The notes below the pieces were generated by a model. The model did not search any database and was not told the origin of the DNA. It was given only the letters and a program-made list of their open reading frames with translations. A stretch of 64,000 bases of DNA, taken from positions 1 through 64,000 of the forward strand of contig JAGWSF010000062.1 of the NCBI GenBank assembly GCA_028876385.1, given 5' to 3'. The translations under genes and the position numbers were made by a program. Shown in pieces: positions 36,208 to 45,116 of this stretch. Each line of letters begins with the position of its first letter. Positions within the stretch are counted from its first letter, which is position 1. This DNA is from Acidobacteriota bacterium (lineage in GTDB: Bacteria; Actinomycetota; Acidimicrobiia; Acidimicrobiales; Palsa-688).

Positions 36208-37467
36208 CTACTCCTCGTCGAGGCCGAAGCGCTGCGAGTAGAACGCCAGGGCCCGGCGGCGCTCGTCGCGGTCGAGACCGAGCCGGTCCATCTCGTAGAC
36301 GACCGAGCCGTGGCGGCCGCGGGGGTGTTCGGCCATGAACGCGGCCATCGCCTCCCGGGCCTCGTCGGTCATCGGCTGGCCGGCCAGGGCGTAGATGCGG
36401 TCCACCATGGCCATGTCGTCGGCCATGAACTCCGGGAAACGGACGTCGATGGAGGCCGCCGCGGGCAGGACGTCACGGTCGGTCACGCATGATCTCAGCA
36501 TGCGTTCCAGCCGGTCGGCCCAGTAACGACCGATGGCCGCGGCGTCGACCCGGTCACGGCTGAGGCGGGCCGAGTAGGCCAGCATGGTGACCATGGAGGT
36601 GGTGACCGACACCGGGTCGCGGTGGGTCACCACGAAGGTGGCGTCGGGAAAGGTGGCCGCCAGCGCCGGGAACTGCTCCAGGTGCTGCGGTGACTTGAGG
36701 ACCCAGCGCCGCCCGCCCCGCTCGGCCTGCAGCACCTTCAGGATGCGCAGCAGGTAGGCGTAACTGGACCGCTGGTCGTGGGAGAGGTAGTAGTCCCGCC
36801 AGGTGGGCATGGGAGCGACGGTCTCGAAGAGCATGGTCGAAAAGTCGATGGCGAGGAGCTGGATCTCCTCGTGGGAGTGATCCACGGTCATCTCGTGCAT
36901 GCGCTTGAAGTACGGCATGGCGTTGTCCACCATCCACAGGGCCTGCTCGGTGCGGGCCCGGCGCGGGTCGGGCTGGCCGGGGCCCGGACGTTCGGACTCG
37001 GCCAGGAGCGGCTCGAGGCTCTCCCAGTAGGGCAGGCACCGAAGGGCGGGGTCGGCGGACATCAGGTTGTGGAGGTGGGTGGTGCCGGTGCGGGGCAGAC
37101 CGCAGATGATGATCGGCGCCTCGATCTTCTCGTCGAGGATCGACGGGTCCCGCTTGATCCGGTCCTCGATCAGGAGGCGGTTGCGCAGCAGACCGGTGAG
37201 CAGGGCGTGTTGGGCCATGACCCCGGCCGGGCTGAGGGCCGCCTCGGTGGTGAGCGCCCGGCAGAGGACGTCCAGGCGCTCCACGAAGTCGGTGGCCCCG
37301 AAGTCGTCCAGGCCGGTCTGGGCCCGGGCCGCCTCCATGAGCGGTTCGGGCGCCAGTTCGAGACCGGCCCCGGCGTCGGCCATCATGGCCAGGACGGCGC
37401 GCACGTCGTCGCTGAAGCGGGGCTCCTCGAGGTCTTCGATCACTACGGGAGCGGGGCGGTCGCTCAC
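36208..37467 (-). CDS. PAPS-dependent sulfotransferase family protein
   Basis: The 419 aa protein has the 5'-phosphosulfate loop GLPRTGTT (123-130) and the 3'-phosphate strand FVVTHRDPVSVTTSMVTML. It has an N-terminal helical extension of about 110 residues, common in bacterial family-3 sulfotransferases of actinobacteria. The GTG at 37467 overlaps the upstream DUF1214 stop (GTGA), so translation is coupled. The acceptor (lipid, steroid or carbohydrate) is unknown; genuine sulfotransfer needs PAPS, whose synthesis genes are not here. Confidence 0.86.
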   Translation of the reverse strand: MSDRPAPVVIEDLEEPRFSDDVRAVLAMMADAGAGLELAPEPLMEAARAQTGLDDFGATDFVERLDVLCRALTTEAALSPAGVMAQHALLTGLLRNRLLIEDRIKRDPSILDEKIEAPIIICGLPRTGTTHLHNLMSADPALRCLPYWESLEPLLAESERPGPGQPDPRRARTEQALWMVDNAMPYFKRMHEMTVDHSHEEIQLLAIDFSTMLFETVAPMPTWRDYYLSHDQRSSYAYLLRILKVLQAERGGRRWVLKSPQHLEQFPALAATFPDATFVVTHRDPVSVTTSMVTMLAYSARLSRDRVDAAAIGRYWADRLERMLRSCVTDRDVLPAAASIDVRFPEFMADDMAMVDRIYALAGQPMTDEAREAMAAFMAEHPRGRHGSVVYEMDRLGLDRDERRRALAFYSQRFGLDEE

Positions 37468-38537
37468 CTGAGGGAGTCCAGGGTCACGACCTGCACCTCG
37501 GGCCGCGGCGGGGTTTGATCGGGGAGGAACCAGCGGAACCATATGCGACCCTTGCGGTGGCCGGCCGTAGAAACCCAGTTGGGGTGGGCCGGGTCACCCG
37601 GGGAGATCACTATCACCCATGACCCGTCGGGCTCGTAGGTGACCTGAGCACCGTTGATGGTGACCCGCTCGTAGTCGTAGTTGTAGGTGTGCAGGAACGG
37701 GTTCCACAGGCACATGTTCCAGAACACGCATTCCGGCGAGCGGCCCCGCAGCACCAGTGCCTGGTCGTCGGCGAGATCGAAGCTGCCCATGGCGTAGGCC
37801 GCGTCGCCGGCGGCCCAGCCGTAGGTCGTGGTCGGCACCGGGTAGGGGGGGTCGATGGTGTTCGGCTCGCCGAGAGCCAGGGGCACGATCTTGGACTGTT
37901 CACGAACCCACGTGAGGGCGGCCCGGAACCGCCGCGCCAGGTCGGTGTCGCTGTCGCGGCGGGTGTCGGGCCCACCCTCGGCGACGATCTCCCACCGGGC
38001 CCGCCGGCCGTGGGCGGGGTCGTCGAGGTAGTCCCTCGTCAGGGCGCACACGGCGTCGGGTTCGAGCTTGATCCACGGCCGCCCGTCGCCGGGGTCCTCG
38101 CTGGAGAGCACCATCTCGATGACCCCGTCGGCGTCGGGGGGAGCCTCCCGGCTGTTGAGGCTGCCGACGATGCGCTCCGAGTAACGCCCGTCGTCGGGTC
38201 CGCCGTACACGGTGAGCGACAGGTACACGGCGTCACCGATACGGCAGCGGACCCGGTAGGAGCGGGTCGGATCGATCGGGGCGAAGCAGTAGAAGGCGTC
38301 GGCATTGTCCCCGCCCCACTTCTTGTAGGGCCCGACGATGTCCACGAAGCGGGGGCGGTCGGCGTCGGACCAGACGTAGACGTCGGTGGCCACCTGGAGG
38401 ATGGAGAGGATCCACCGGTGGGCCTCGAGCAGCGTCACCTCGTCGTCGGGCCCGCTCAGCGCCCCGACCAAACGGGCCTGCAGCGACTTCAACTCGTCGA
38501 CCAGCTCGGCGAACGCCGCCTCGGTCTCTTTGGCCAC
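37464..38537 (-). CDS. DUF1214-domain protein
   Basis: The 357 aa protein has a C-terminal DUF1214 jelly-roll-like domain (TYGWAAGDAAYAMGSFDLADDQALVLRG, CVFWNMCLWNPFLHTY and a final GRIWFRWFLPDQTPPRPEV). The N-terminal half contains ATDVYVWSDADRPRFVDIVGPYKKWGGDNADAFYCFAPIDP. No enzymatic motif is recognised. Homologues sit near sulfotransferases in actinobacteria. I used the GTG at 38537, because a TACACT -10 box (38588-38583) lies downstream of the longer ORF start at 38600. Confidence 0.72.
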   Translation of the reverse strand: MAKETEAAFAELVDELKSLQARLVGALSGPDDEVTLLEAHRWILSILQVATDVYVWSDADRPRFVDIVGPYKKWGGDNADAFYCFAPIDPTRSYRVRCRIGDAVYLSLTVYGGPDDGRYSERIVGSLNSREAPPDADGVIEMVLSSEDPGDGRPWIKLEPDAVCALTRDYLDDPAHGRRARWEIVAEGGPDTRRDSDTDLARRFRAALTWVREQSKIVPLALGEPNTIDPPYPVPTTTYGWAAGDAAYAMGSFDLADDQALVLRGRSPECVFWNMCLWNPFLHTYNYDYERVTINGAQVTYEPDGSWVIVISPGDPAHPNWVSTAGHRKGRIWFRWFLPDQTPPRPEVQVVTLDSLR

Positions 38538-38677
38538 TGCTGATCCCCCGATCGAAACGCTCGGCTCGTGCCGGCGCCAGGCAGTGTATTCACCGCTCAC
38601 CGGGGCCGCCCACCGCCGTCACGCCCACCGCCGCCCCGCCCACCGCTCCCGGCCCTGGGCGGGGAGGCGAACCGGGC

Positions 38678-39586
38678 TCAGGTCGGCGGCAGCTCGTCGA
38701 TCTGCAGCGCGGCGAGGCGACCCATGAGCCCGTCCAGGGCGTCGCCGGCGAGGGGCAGGCGGGGCGGACGGGTCGCCGGGGCGCCCCGACCGAGCCGGCT
38801 CAGGACGGCCTTGGTGGCCCGGATCCCGCCGTGCCCGTAGAGCAGATGGGACAGCCTCAGCACCCGGGCCGCGGCGTCGAGGAGCCGGCCCGCGTCGCCG
38901 GTGTCGTGGGCGGCGCCCACCGAGGCGCACAGTCGGGGGGCCAGGTTGGCCTCGGAGCAGAGAAATCCTCGCCCGCCCAGAGCCAGGGCCACCAGGGCCT
39001 GGCCGGGGCCGCCCACGTGCACCTCGCAGCGTCCGGCCAGAGCGCCGATCACGTCGTCGAGATAGGCCGGGTCGGGTTGGGTGCAGTTGACGCCGACCAT
39101 GTGGGGATAGCGCTCGGCGCACGAGGCCAGCAGGTCCACCGGCAGGCGGTAGCCGACCGACTGGTGGGTGGACACCACGCAGTCGATCTCGGCGGCGTCG
39201 AGCACCTCGTTCAGGTAGCGCTCCAACTCCGCCGGCGTCGGCCGGTGGCCGTGACCCACGTCCAGCGAGTACACCTGCGCCGCGCCGAGCCCGGCGGCGC
39301 GGGCCCCGGCCAGGAACCGCGACATCTCGGCGGCGGTGCGCGGTTCGACACCCATGGCCCGGACCGGGGCGCCGGGTGGGAACTCCTCGGCGGCGATCTC
39401 CTGGATCCGGCGCACCTCCGCTTCGCTCAGCGTGTAGCCCTCCCCGCTGCCGCCGCCCCCGACGTAGACGCCGACGCCGGCGCCGACCAGCCGCTGCAGG
39501 TGGCTGCGCAGGGAGGCCTCGTCGAGCGCCCCCGACTCGTCGAAAGGCGTGATGCTGATGGCGAAGCAGCGGGGGGTGTCAGCCAC
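38678..39586 (-). CDS. DapA-fold (DHDPS/NAL superfamily) protein lacking the Schiff-base lysine
   Basis: The 302 aa (beta/alpha)8 protein of the dihydrodipicolinate synthase/N-acetylneuraminate lyase superfamily has AISITPFDESGALDE at the start and GGSGEGYTLSEAE (the GTTGE-type loop, 45-49). The strand that normally carries the catalytic lysine (VGIKE-like) reads MVGVNCTQP, with Asn167 at the lysine position, and the YNVP tyrosine position is not tyrosine (VVSTHQS). It cannot use the standard Schiff-base mechanism. The GTG at 39586 overlaps the amidohydrolase stop; the longer ORF upstream is antisense-like. A non-enzymatic or different catalytic role is open. Confidence 0.83.
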   Translation of the reverse strand: MADTPRCFAISITPFDESGALDEASLRSHLQRLVGAGVGVYVGGGGSGEGYTLSEAEVRRIQEIAAEEFPPGAPVRAMGVEPRTAAEMSRFLAGARAAGLGAAQVYSLDVGHGHRPTPAELERYLNEVLDAAEIDCVVSTHQSVGYRLPVDLLASCAERYPHMVGVNCTQPDPAYLDDVIGALAGRCEVHVGGPGQALVALALGGRGFLCSEANLAPRLCASVGAAHDTGDAGRLLDAAARVLRLSHLLYGHGGIRATKAVLSRLGRGAPATRPPRLPLAGDALDGLMGRLAALQIDELPPT

Positions 39587-40673
39587 CGAAGCCGTAGAGG
39601 CGTTGGGCGTTGCCGTGCAGGATGGCCGCCCGGTCGGCGGCGGGCAGGCCGGCCATCGACGCCTGGATGGTGCGCCACGAGTAGGGGTAGTCGGCGCTGA
39701 TGTGGGGGTAGTCGCTGGACCACAGCACCCGCTCGGCACCCACGAAGCCAAGGTTGCGCAACCCGAACGTGTCGGTCATGTAGCCGAAGTGGAAGTGCCG
39801 CTCGATGTACTCGCCGGGGGTCTGGGCCAGCCCGAACCGGCTCACCGGCTCGAGGCGGTGGTAATTGTTGTCTATCTGCTCGCGGACGTAGGGCACCCAG
39901 CCGAAGTCCACCTCGGCGAAGACCACGTCGAGCTCGGGGAAACGGTCGAACATGCCCGAGAAGACCATCTCGATCATCCGGTTGGGGGCGTCGAAGAACC
40001 TTCCGTAGCCGGGCAGCTTGGCCCGGTGGGCGGCGGGCATGGACTGGGTGAGGCTGACATGGATACCGAGGGGGATACGCCGCTCGGCCAGCACTCCCCA
40101 GACCTTGTCGTCGTCGGGCTCGAGGGTCAGGGTGCCGTGGGGGTAGCAACCCATCACCACGCCCCGCATCCCCGGCCGGTCCATGACCCGTTCGATCTCG
40201 GCGACGGCGTGTTCCACCCCCCGGTTGGGCAGCATGGCCAGGCCCCCGAAACGTTCGGGGGCGTGACCGACGAACTCGGAGATCCAGTCGTTGTAGGCCC
40301 GCACCATGGCCAGGTGGTACTCGGCGTCGCGGTGGGCCACGAGCGCCCCCGACAACCGCGGGGTGGGGTACAGCACCTCGGCGTCGACGCCGTCGCGATC
40401 CATCTCCTCGAGCCGGGCCACCGGATCCCAGCCCCCGCGGCGCATGTCCTCGAAGCGCATCCAGCCTTTCATCTGCTCGGGCTCGAGCCCGGCGCAGGCG
40501 TTCATGCCGAAGTTGATGGGGTCATCGACGCCTTCGATCACCCAGGCGTCGCCCTCCTCGAAGCGCTCGATGCGCGGCGCCCGGTCGCGCATGGCCGACG
40601 GGACTCTGCTGGCCCACAGGTCGCCCGGCTCGTTGACGTGGCTGTCCGCCGATATGAGTCGGTAATCGGGCAT
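39579..40673 (-). CDS. Amidohydrolase-2 family metal-dependent hydrolase
   Basis: The 364 aa PF04909 protein has SADSHVNEPGDLW (DSH first motif), a barrel of about seven strands and the last-strand WSSDYPHISADYPYSW. The ATG at 40673 is chosen because TAGGGGGAT is an ideal ribosome site; the frame extends to 40709 without similarity. A -10 box TAACGT is about 40 bases upstream. It is translationally coupled to the DapA-fold gene by overlap, so the two probably act on the same substrate. It differs in sequence from the paralogues at 4722 and 26394 and is closer in its first motif to 48844 and 50262. Confidence 0.88.
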   Translation of the reverse strand: MPDYRLISADSHVNEPGDLWASRVPSAMRDRAPRIERFEEGDAWVIEGVDDPINFGMNACAGLEPEQMKGWMRFEDMRRGGWDPVARLEEMDRDGVDAEVLYPTPRLSGALVAHRDAEYHLAMVRAYNDWISEFVGHAPERFGGLAMLPNRGVEHAVAEIERVMDRPGMRGVVMGCYPHGTLTLEPDDDKVWGVLAERRIPLGIHVSLTQSMPAAHRAKLPGYGRFFDAPNRMIEMVFSGMFDRFPELDVVFAEVDFGWVPYVREQIDNNYHRLEPVSRFGLAQTPGEYIERHFHFGYMTDTFGLRNLGFVGAERVLWSSDYPHISADYPYSWRTIQASMAGLPAADRAAILHGNAQRLYGFGG

Positions 40674-40759
40674 GTATCCCCCTACAGGTGAAGTGACTCC
40701 GTAGCCCACGTTAGGCCGGTATCCGGGGTCCCGTCGAAGCCTTCCCGTAACATCGGGCG

Positions 40760-42217
40760 GTGACCAGCCAGGTGACGTACGGGAGCGGGGAGGACGAGTA
40801 CTCGGCCTTCAAGGTCGAGCAGCGGGGGATTTCACTGGTCCCCGAGGACGAGCGCCCGATGCGGCCGGCCAACCTGTTCTGGCTGTGGGCCGGGGCTATC
40901 TGGAACGTCGAGTTCCTCGTCTACGGGGCGCTCATCATGAGCTTCGGGCTCTCTTTCGGCGAGGCCGTGATCGCCATCGTGGCCGGCAACCTGTCGTACA
41001 CCCTGCTCGGGTTGGCCAGCCTGCAGGGTCCCCGCACCGGCACGACGGCCTTCATGGTGAGCCGGGCTCCGTTCGGCCCGAACGGCAACCGCCTGCCGTC
41101 GCTGTTCAACTGGCTCACCCAGGTCGGCTTCGAGGTGGAAGGCCTGGTGCTCATAGTGTTCGTGCTGGAGGCCATGTTCGCCCGGGGCGGCATCCAGTCC
41201 GGCACCGGGCTGAAGATCGTCTTCATCGCCGCCACGGTCGCCCTGCAGTTCGTGGTGCCTTTCCTCGGGCACCCGACGATCACCCGGCTGCTCAACTACC
41301 TGTCGGTCGTGTTCATCGCCGTGTTCGTGGTGATGGCCGTCCTGGTGATACCCCACGTCGACCTGCACCATCTGGCGGCCACCCGGCGGGCGCAGCACAG
41401 TCCGACCTCCGCCACGTGGCAGGTGGTGACGACGGCGGCGGTGCTGGTGATCGCCGCCGGAGGCCTCGGTTGGACCGAGAACGCCAACGACTACAGCCGT
41501 TACCTCCCCCGTTCGACGCGCTCCACCAGCACCTTCTGGGCGGCCACCCTGGGCGCCGCCATCCCGTCGATCCTCCTCGAGCTGCTGGGGGCCGCGGCCT
41601 ACGCGGTGAGCCCCGACGCCACGCAGGTCACAGGCGTCCCTTCCTCTTTCGCCAGCTGGTTCTTCTGGCCGTTCCTGATCCTCACCCTCCCCCAGCTGTT
41701 CGCCATCAACTCCCTCGACCTCTACTCGTCGGGGGTCACCCTGCAGGCCATGGGGGTACCGGTCAACCGTCTGGGCGCTGTGGTGGTCGACACCATCGTG
41801 GCCGCCGGCGTGACCGCCCTGGTCATCTTCAAGGGCAGTTTCCTCAACGACCTGTCGGGGTTCCTCGGCTACATCGTCGTCTGGCTGGCGCCGTGGTTCG
41901 GCGTGGTCATCACCGACTGGGTCCTGAGGAAGGGGCGCTACCACCCCCCGTCGCTGGTGATCGAACGCGGCGGCGCCTACTGGCGTCAGGGCGGGGTCCA
42001 CTGGAAGGCGGTCATCGCTCTGGTCGCGGGCGGGGTGGCGGCCACCTTGTGGATCAACGGCACCGGATACCAGCCGGCCTACCTGAGCCCCCTCTCGTCG
42101 GCGACCGGGGGAACCGACTTCTCGTGGGCGGTCGGTATCGTCGTGGCGGCGGTCGCCTACTGGATCATGTGCCGCCGGACGGTTCCGGCCGAGGTCGCAG
42201 CCGGTCCGCAGGGCTGA
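40760..42217 (+). CDS. NCS1-family permease (nucleobase/allantoin/hydantoin type)
   Basis: The 485 aa protein has about 12 transmembrane segments. It has the NCS1 N-terminal block RPMRPANLFWLWAGAIWNVEFLVYGALIMSFGLSF, then GPRTGTTAFMVSRAPFGPNGNRLPS (substrate-site region) and a GGLGWTENANDYSRYLPRS loop. Sodium- or proton-coupled import of a purine, pyrimidine, hydantoin or related compound is expected. The GTG at 40760 follows a TAACAT -10 box (40748-40753) by six bases. No urea or hydantoin enzyme other than urease lies nearby. Confidence 0.9.
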   Translation: MTSQVTYGSGEDEYSAFKVEQRGISLVPEDERPMRPANLFWLWAGAIWNVEFLVYGALIMSFGLSFGEAVIAIVAGNLSYTLLGLASLQGPRTGTTAFMVSRAPFGPNGNRLPSLFNWLTQVGFEVEGLVLIVFVLEAMFARGGIQSGTGLKIVFIAATVALQFVVPFLGHPTITRLLNYLSVVFIAVFVVMAVLVIPHVDLHHLAATRRAQHSPTSATWQVVTTAAVLVIAAGGLGWTENANDYSRYLPRSTRSTSTFWAATLGAAIPSILLELLGAAAYAVSPDATQVTGVPSSFASWFFWPFLILTLPQLFAINSLDLYSSGVTLQAMGVPVNRLGAVVVDTIVAAGVTALVIFKGSFLNDLSGFLGYIVVWLAPWFGVVITDWVLRKGRYHPPSLVIERGGAYWRQGGVHWKAVIALVAGGVAATLWINGTGYQPAYLSPLSSATGGTDFSWAVGIVVAAVAYWIMCRRTVPAEVAAGPQG

Positions 42218-42253
42218 GCCGCAGCGGTCCGCAGGGCTGAGCCACAGCGGTCC
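42202..42253. repeat. 23-bp tandem duplication across the permease stop codon
   Basis: A 23-base unit beginning CGGTCCGCAGGGCTGAGCC occupies 42202-42224 and 42225-42247 (one mismatch), with a partial third copy from 42248. The first copy contains the stop codon, so the second repeats the gene's last codons and stop outside the frame. Confidence 0.8.
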
Positions 42254-42260
42254 GCTCAGC
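42236..42260. terminator. Bidirectional hairpin
   Basis: GCTGAGC (42236-42242) and GCTCAGC (42254-42260) form a seven-base stem with an 11-base loop between the convergent permease (stop 42217) and SDR (stop 42256) genes. Confidence 0.6.
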
Positions 42261-43017
42261 TCGTGAGCAAACCACCGTCGACGGGGATGGACACTCCGGT
42301 GACATACGACGAGGCGTCCGAGGCGAGGAAGACCACCGCCGCCGCCAACTCGGCGGGGTCGCCGGCGCGCCCGACGAGGACCCGTCCCATCTGCGACTCG
42401 AGGTACCCCTCGGGATACTGCTCGGTCATCTCGGTGACGAAGAACCCGGGAGCGACCAGGTTGACCCGGATCCCCTTGCGTCCGGTCCACTGCTGGGCCA
42501 GGTCCCGCGTCAGGCCGACCAGGCCGGCCTTGGTGGCCGAGTAGGCAGCCTGCGGCAACCCGGCGGTGGTGAAGCCGAGGACGCTCCCGATGTTGATGAT
42601 GCTCGACCCGGGCCGCATCACCCGGCCGCAGGCCTGGGCCATCCAGTAGGCGCCGTTGAGATTGACGTCGACGACTTGGCGGAACTCCTCGGGCGTCTCG
42701 CGCGTGGCCGGACGGGCGGTGCCCACGCCGGCGTTGTTGACCAGGACGTCGACCCGGCCGAAGGCGGCCATGGTGGCGTCCACCAGACCCTGGCAGTCCT
42801 GCGGCGATGAGACGTCGGTGGTCACTGAAATGCAGCGTCGGCCCTCGCCCTCCACCAGTCGGGCCGTGCCGGCCAGTCGATCCAACCTCCGGGCGCCGAG
42901 GGCCACGTCTGCGCCGGCGGCGGCGAGGTGCTCGGCGAAGGCCACGCCAAGACCCGACGAAGCTCCTGTCACTATCGCCACCTTGCCGTCGAGGCGGAAC
43001 CGGTCCAAGATCGTCAC
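42256..43017 (-). CDS. SDR family oxidoreductase
   Basis: The 253 aa classical short-chain dehydrogenase has VTGASSGLGVAFAEHL, VNNAGVGTARPA, NIGSVLGF (Ser) and YSATKAGLVGLTRDL (Tyr, Lys), ending with SYVTGVSIPVDGGLLTS. The residue after strand two is Arg (GARRLDRL), which favours NADPH. The GTG at 43017 has AAGGAGGAG seven bases upstream and a TAGCTT -10 box further back. The alcohol or ketone substrate is unknown. Confidence 0.9.
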   Translation of the reverse strand: MTILDRFRLDGKVAIVTGASSGLGVAFAEHLAAAGADVALGARRLDRLAGTARLVEGEGRRCISVTTDVSSPQDCQGLVDATMAAFGRVDVLVNNAGVGTARPATRETPEEFRQVVDVNLNGAYWMAQACGRVMRPGSSIINIGSVLGFTTAGLPQAAYSATKAGLVGLTRDLAQQWTGRKGIRVNLVAPGFFVTEMTEQYPEGYLESQMGRVLVGRAGDPAELAAAVVFLASDASSYVTGVSIPVDGGLLTS

Positions 43018-43084
43018 TCGCTCCTCCTTGCCTGCCGTTGGCCCCGGGTCAAGCTAGCGGGCCCGAGCGGGGCCGGACGAGCGG

Positions 43085-43951
43085 TCACGGCTGAGGGGAG
43101 CCGACCCCGCCGCCGGCGGACCCCCCGGCGGCGTGGTGGGCCACGTCCACCGGATGGTCGCGGTCGACGCGCTCGAACTCGGGCGGGCGCCGAGCGGCGA
43201 GAGCGGCGAACGCCTCGAGATTGGCCGGCCGCCCGAGCAGCCGCCGAAAGGCCTCGTCCTCCCGGGCCCGGGCGGCGTGGATGGCGTCGCGGTGCCCGGC
43301 GGTGATGGTGCGTTTGGTCTCGACGAGAGAGGCGATGGGCTTGGACGCCAGCAGAGCGGCCACCGCCATGGTCTGGGTGGTGAGCTCGTCGGGGGGACAG
43401 ACCTTCCAGGCCAGACCCATGGACAGGCATTCGGCGGCGTCGAGCCACTCCGAGCTCATGAGCAGCCACGTGGCGTTCTGGCGGCCCACCAGCAGCGGGA
43501 GCAGGTAGCTGCTGCCGGCTTCGGGCGCGACGGCCAGATCGGTGAACGGGCAGCGCAGGCGCGCCGACTCGGACATGACGACCAGGTCGGCGAAGCCGAG
43601 GACGGTCACCCCGACGCCGAGGGCCAGGCCGTTGACCGCGCAGATGAGCGGCTTGGGGAAGCGGGTGAGTTCGTCGATCATGGCCGGGAACATCGACGGC
43701 GGTCCTCCCGTCTCAGTGGTGCGCGTCGCCATCTCGATCACGTCGGTACCGGCCGAGAAGGCCCGACCGGTACCGGTCAGCACGACCACGGCTACGTCGG
43801 GGGCGGCGGCGGCCTGGCGCAGAGCGGCGGTGGTCAGACCGTAGAGCTCCTCGTTGAAGGCGTTGAGGGAGCTCGGACGGTTGAGCACGAGGGTGCGGGT
43901 CCGCCCCACATCCTCGACTAGGAGGAGGGAGCCGTCGGAATCCTGTCGCAT
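43085..43951 (-). CDS. Crotonase-fold protein, enoyl-CoA delta-isomerase (PECI)-like
   Basis: The 288 aa crotonase has a normal oxyanion segment (SAGTD) but lacks both glutamates of enoyl-CoA hydratase: the GGGCE-type position is Thr116 (LGVGVTVLG) and the PE-type position is Phe136 (RCPFTDLA). The stretch PFTDLAVAPEAGSSYLLP with Glu144 matches the single catalytic base layout of peroxisomal-type delta3,delta2-enoyl-CoA isomerases. A double-bond shift rather than hydration is the better prediction. The ATG follows a minus-strand TAACTT -10 box (43963-43958) by six bases. Confidence 0.87.
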   Translation of the reverse strand: MRQDSDGSLLLVEDVGRTRTLVLNRPSSLNAFNEELYGLTTAALRQAAAAPDVAVVVLTGTGRAFSAGTDVIEMATRTTETGGPPSMFPAMIDELTRFPKPLICAVNGLALGVGVTVLGFADLVVMSESARLRCPFTDLAVAPEAGSSYLLPLLVGRQNATWLLMSSEWLDAAECLSMGLAWKVCPPDELTTQTMAVAALLASKPIASLVETKRTITAGHRDAIHAARAREDEAFRRLLGRPANLEAFAALAARRPPEFERVDRDHPVDVAHHAAGGSAGGGVGSPQP

Positions 43952-44054
43952 CCGGGCAAGTTAGCGCCACCGCCGCCCCGCTCGACTTGTCCGGCGTCGG
44001 GCCGTAAGGTGCCAGCCCAGCGCGCTGGTCGCCCTGTGGAGCAGGAGGGGACGC

Positions 44055-45116
44055 ATGGTCAAACTCGGTTACCGGCTGGATCTCTACCGATCGGCCGACC
44101 TCGAGGTGCCGATGGAGGCCATCCGCCGGGCCGAGGACCTCGGCTTCCACTCGGTGTGGACCGCCGAGGCCTACGGCGCCGACGCCATCTCCCCCCTCGC
44201 CCACGTCGGGGCTCTGACCCGGCGGATCAAGCTCGGAACGGCCATAGCCCAGCTCGCGGCCCGCCCGCCGGCCACGCTCGCCATGCAGGCGATGACCGTG
44301 GACGCGCTCTCGGGCGGAGGTCGGGTCATCATCGGGATCGGCGTCTCGGGACCGCAGATCGTCGAGGGCTGGTACGGCCAACCCTGGGGTAAGCCCAACG
44401 CCCGGCTGCGCGACTACATCGAGATCACCCGCAAGGTGCTCGACCGACGGGCCCCCGTCACCCACGAGGGGTCGGAGATCTCGCTCCCCTACACCGGCCC
44501 CGGCGCCCTCGGGCAGGGCAAGGCCTTGAAGTCCATTCTCCACCCGGCAGCCCGCATACCGATCTGGTTGGCGTCGCTCGGTCCGCGCAACACCGAGCTG
44601 TGCGCCGAACTTTGTGACGGCTGGCTCCCGATGGGCATGGGCCCCGAGGGGGTTTCGCCCTTCGCCGACGTACTCGACCGGGGTCGCTCGAGGCGTCCAC
44701 CCGACGAAGCGGACCGGCCGTTCGAGGTGTTCGGTGGCTGCACCGTCCGTATCACCGACGACGTGCGCGGCGCGCTCGACGCCATGAAGCCCTTGACGGC
44801 CATGTACGTCGGCGGGATGGGGAGCGAGAGCCATCACTACCACCGCGAGGCCATGGCCCGGCGGGGTTTTCCTGAGGAGGCGGCGCGCATCGGCGAGCTC
44901 TGGAGGGCCGGACGCAAGGACGAGGCGGTGGGGGCGGTACCCGACGAGTACCTGGAGCAGAGTGCCCTGCTCGGGTCGCCGCAGCGCATACGCCAACGGT
45001 GGGACTCGATGGTCCCGCCCGGCGTCACCGGAATGATCGTGGGCACCGATCAGATCGAGGCGCTCGACCTGATGGCCGATCTGGCCGGGACCCGCGACCA
45101 GGTCGGGGCCGAGTGA
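44055..45116 (+). CDS. LLM-class F420-dependent oxidoreductase
   Basis: The 353 aa bacterial-luciferase-like (beta/alpha)8 protein begins VKLGYRLDLYRSADLEVPMEAIRRAEDLGFHSVWTAEAYG, with VGALTRRIKLGTAI, GGGRVIIGIGVSGPQIVEG and LGPRNTELCAELCDGWLPM. These residues fit F420-dependent enzymes of actinobacteria better than flavin luciferases. It has a clear leader: -10 TAAGGT at 44005-44010 and AGGAGGGG before the ATG. First gene of an operon with the crotonase and hotdog genes. Probably oxidises or reduces a CoA ester or alcohol; substrate unknown. Confidence 0.9.
   Translation: MVKLGYRLDLYRSADLEVPMEAIRRAEDLGFHSVWTAEAYGADAISPLAHVGALTRRIKLGTAIAQLAARPPATLAMQAMTVDALSGGGRVIIGIGVSGPQIVEGWYGQPWGKPNARLRDYIEITRKVLDRRAPVTHEGSEISLPYTGPGALGQGKALKSILHPAARIPIWLASLGPRNTELCAELCDGWLPMGMGPEGVSPFADVLDRGRSRRPPDEADRPFEVFGGCTVRITDDVRGALDAMKPLTAMYVGGMGSESHHYHREAMARRGFPEEAARIGELWRAGRKDEAVGAVPDEYLEQSALLGSPQRIRQRWDSMVPPGVTGMIVGTDQIEALDLMADLAGTRDQVGAE

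Noticed and set aside
42202-42260. CRISPR or transposon end
   Set aside because: Only two full copies with no spacers and no flanking transposase; best seen as a local duplication.
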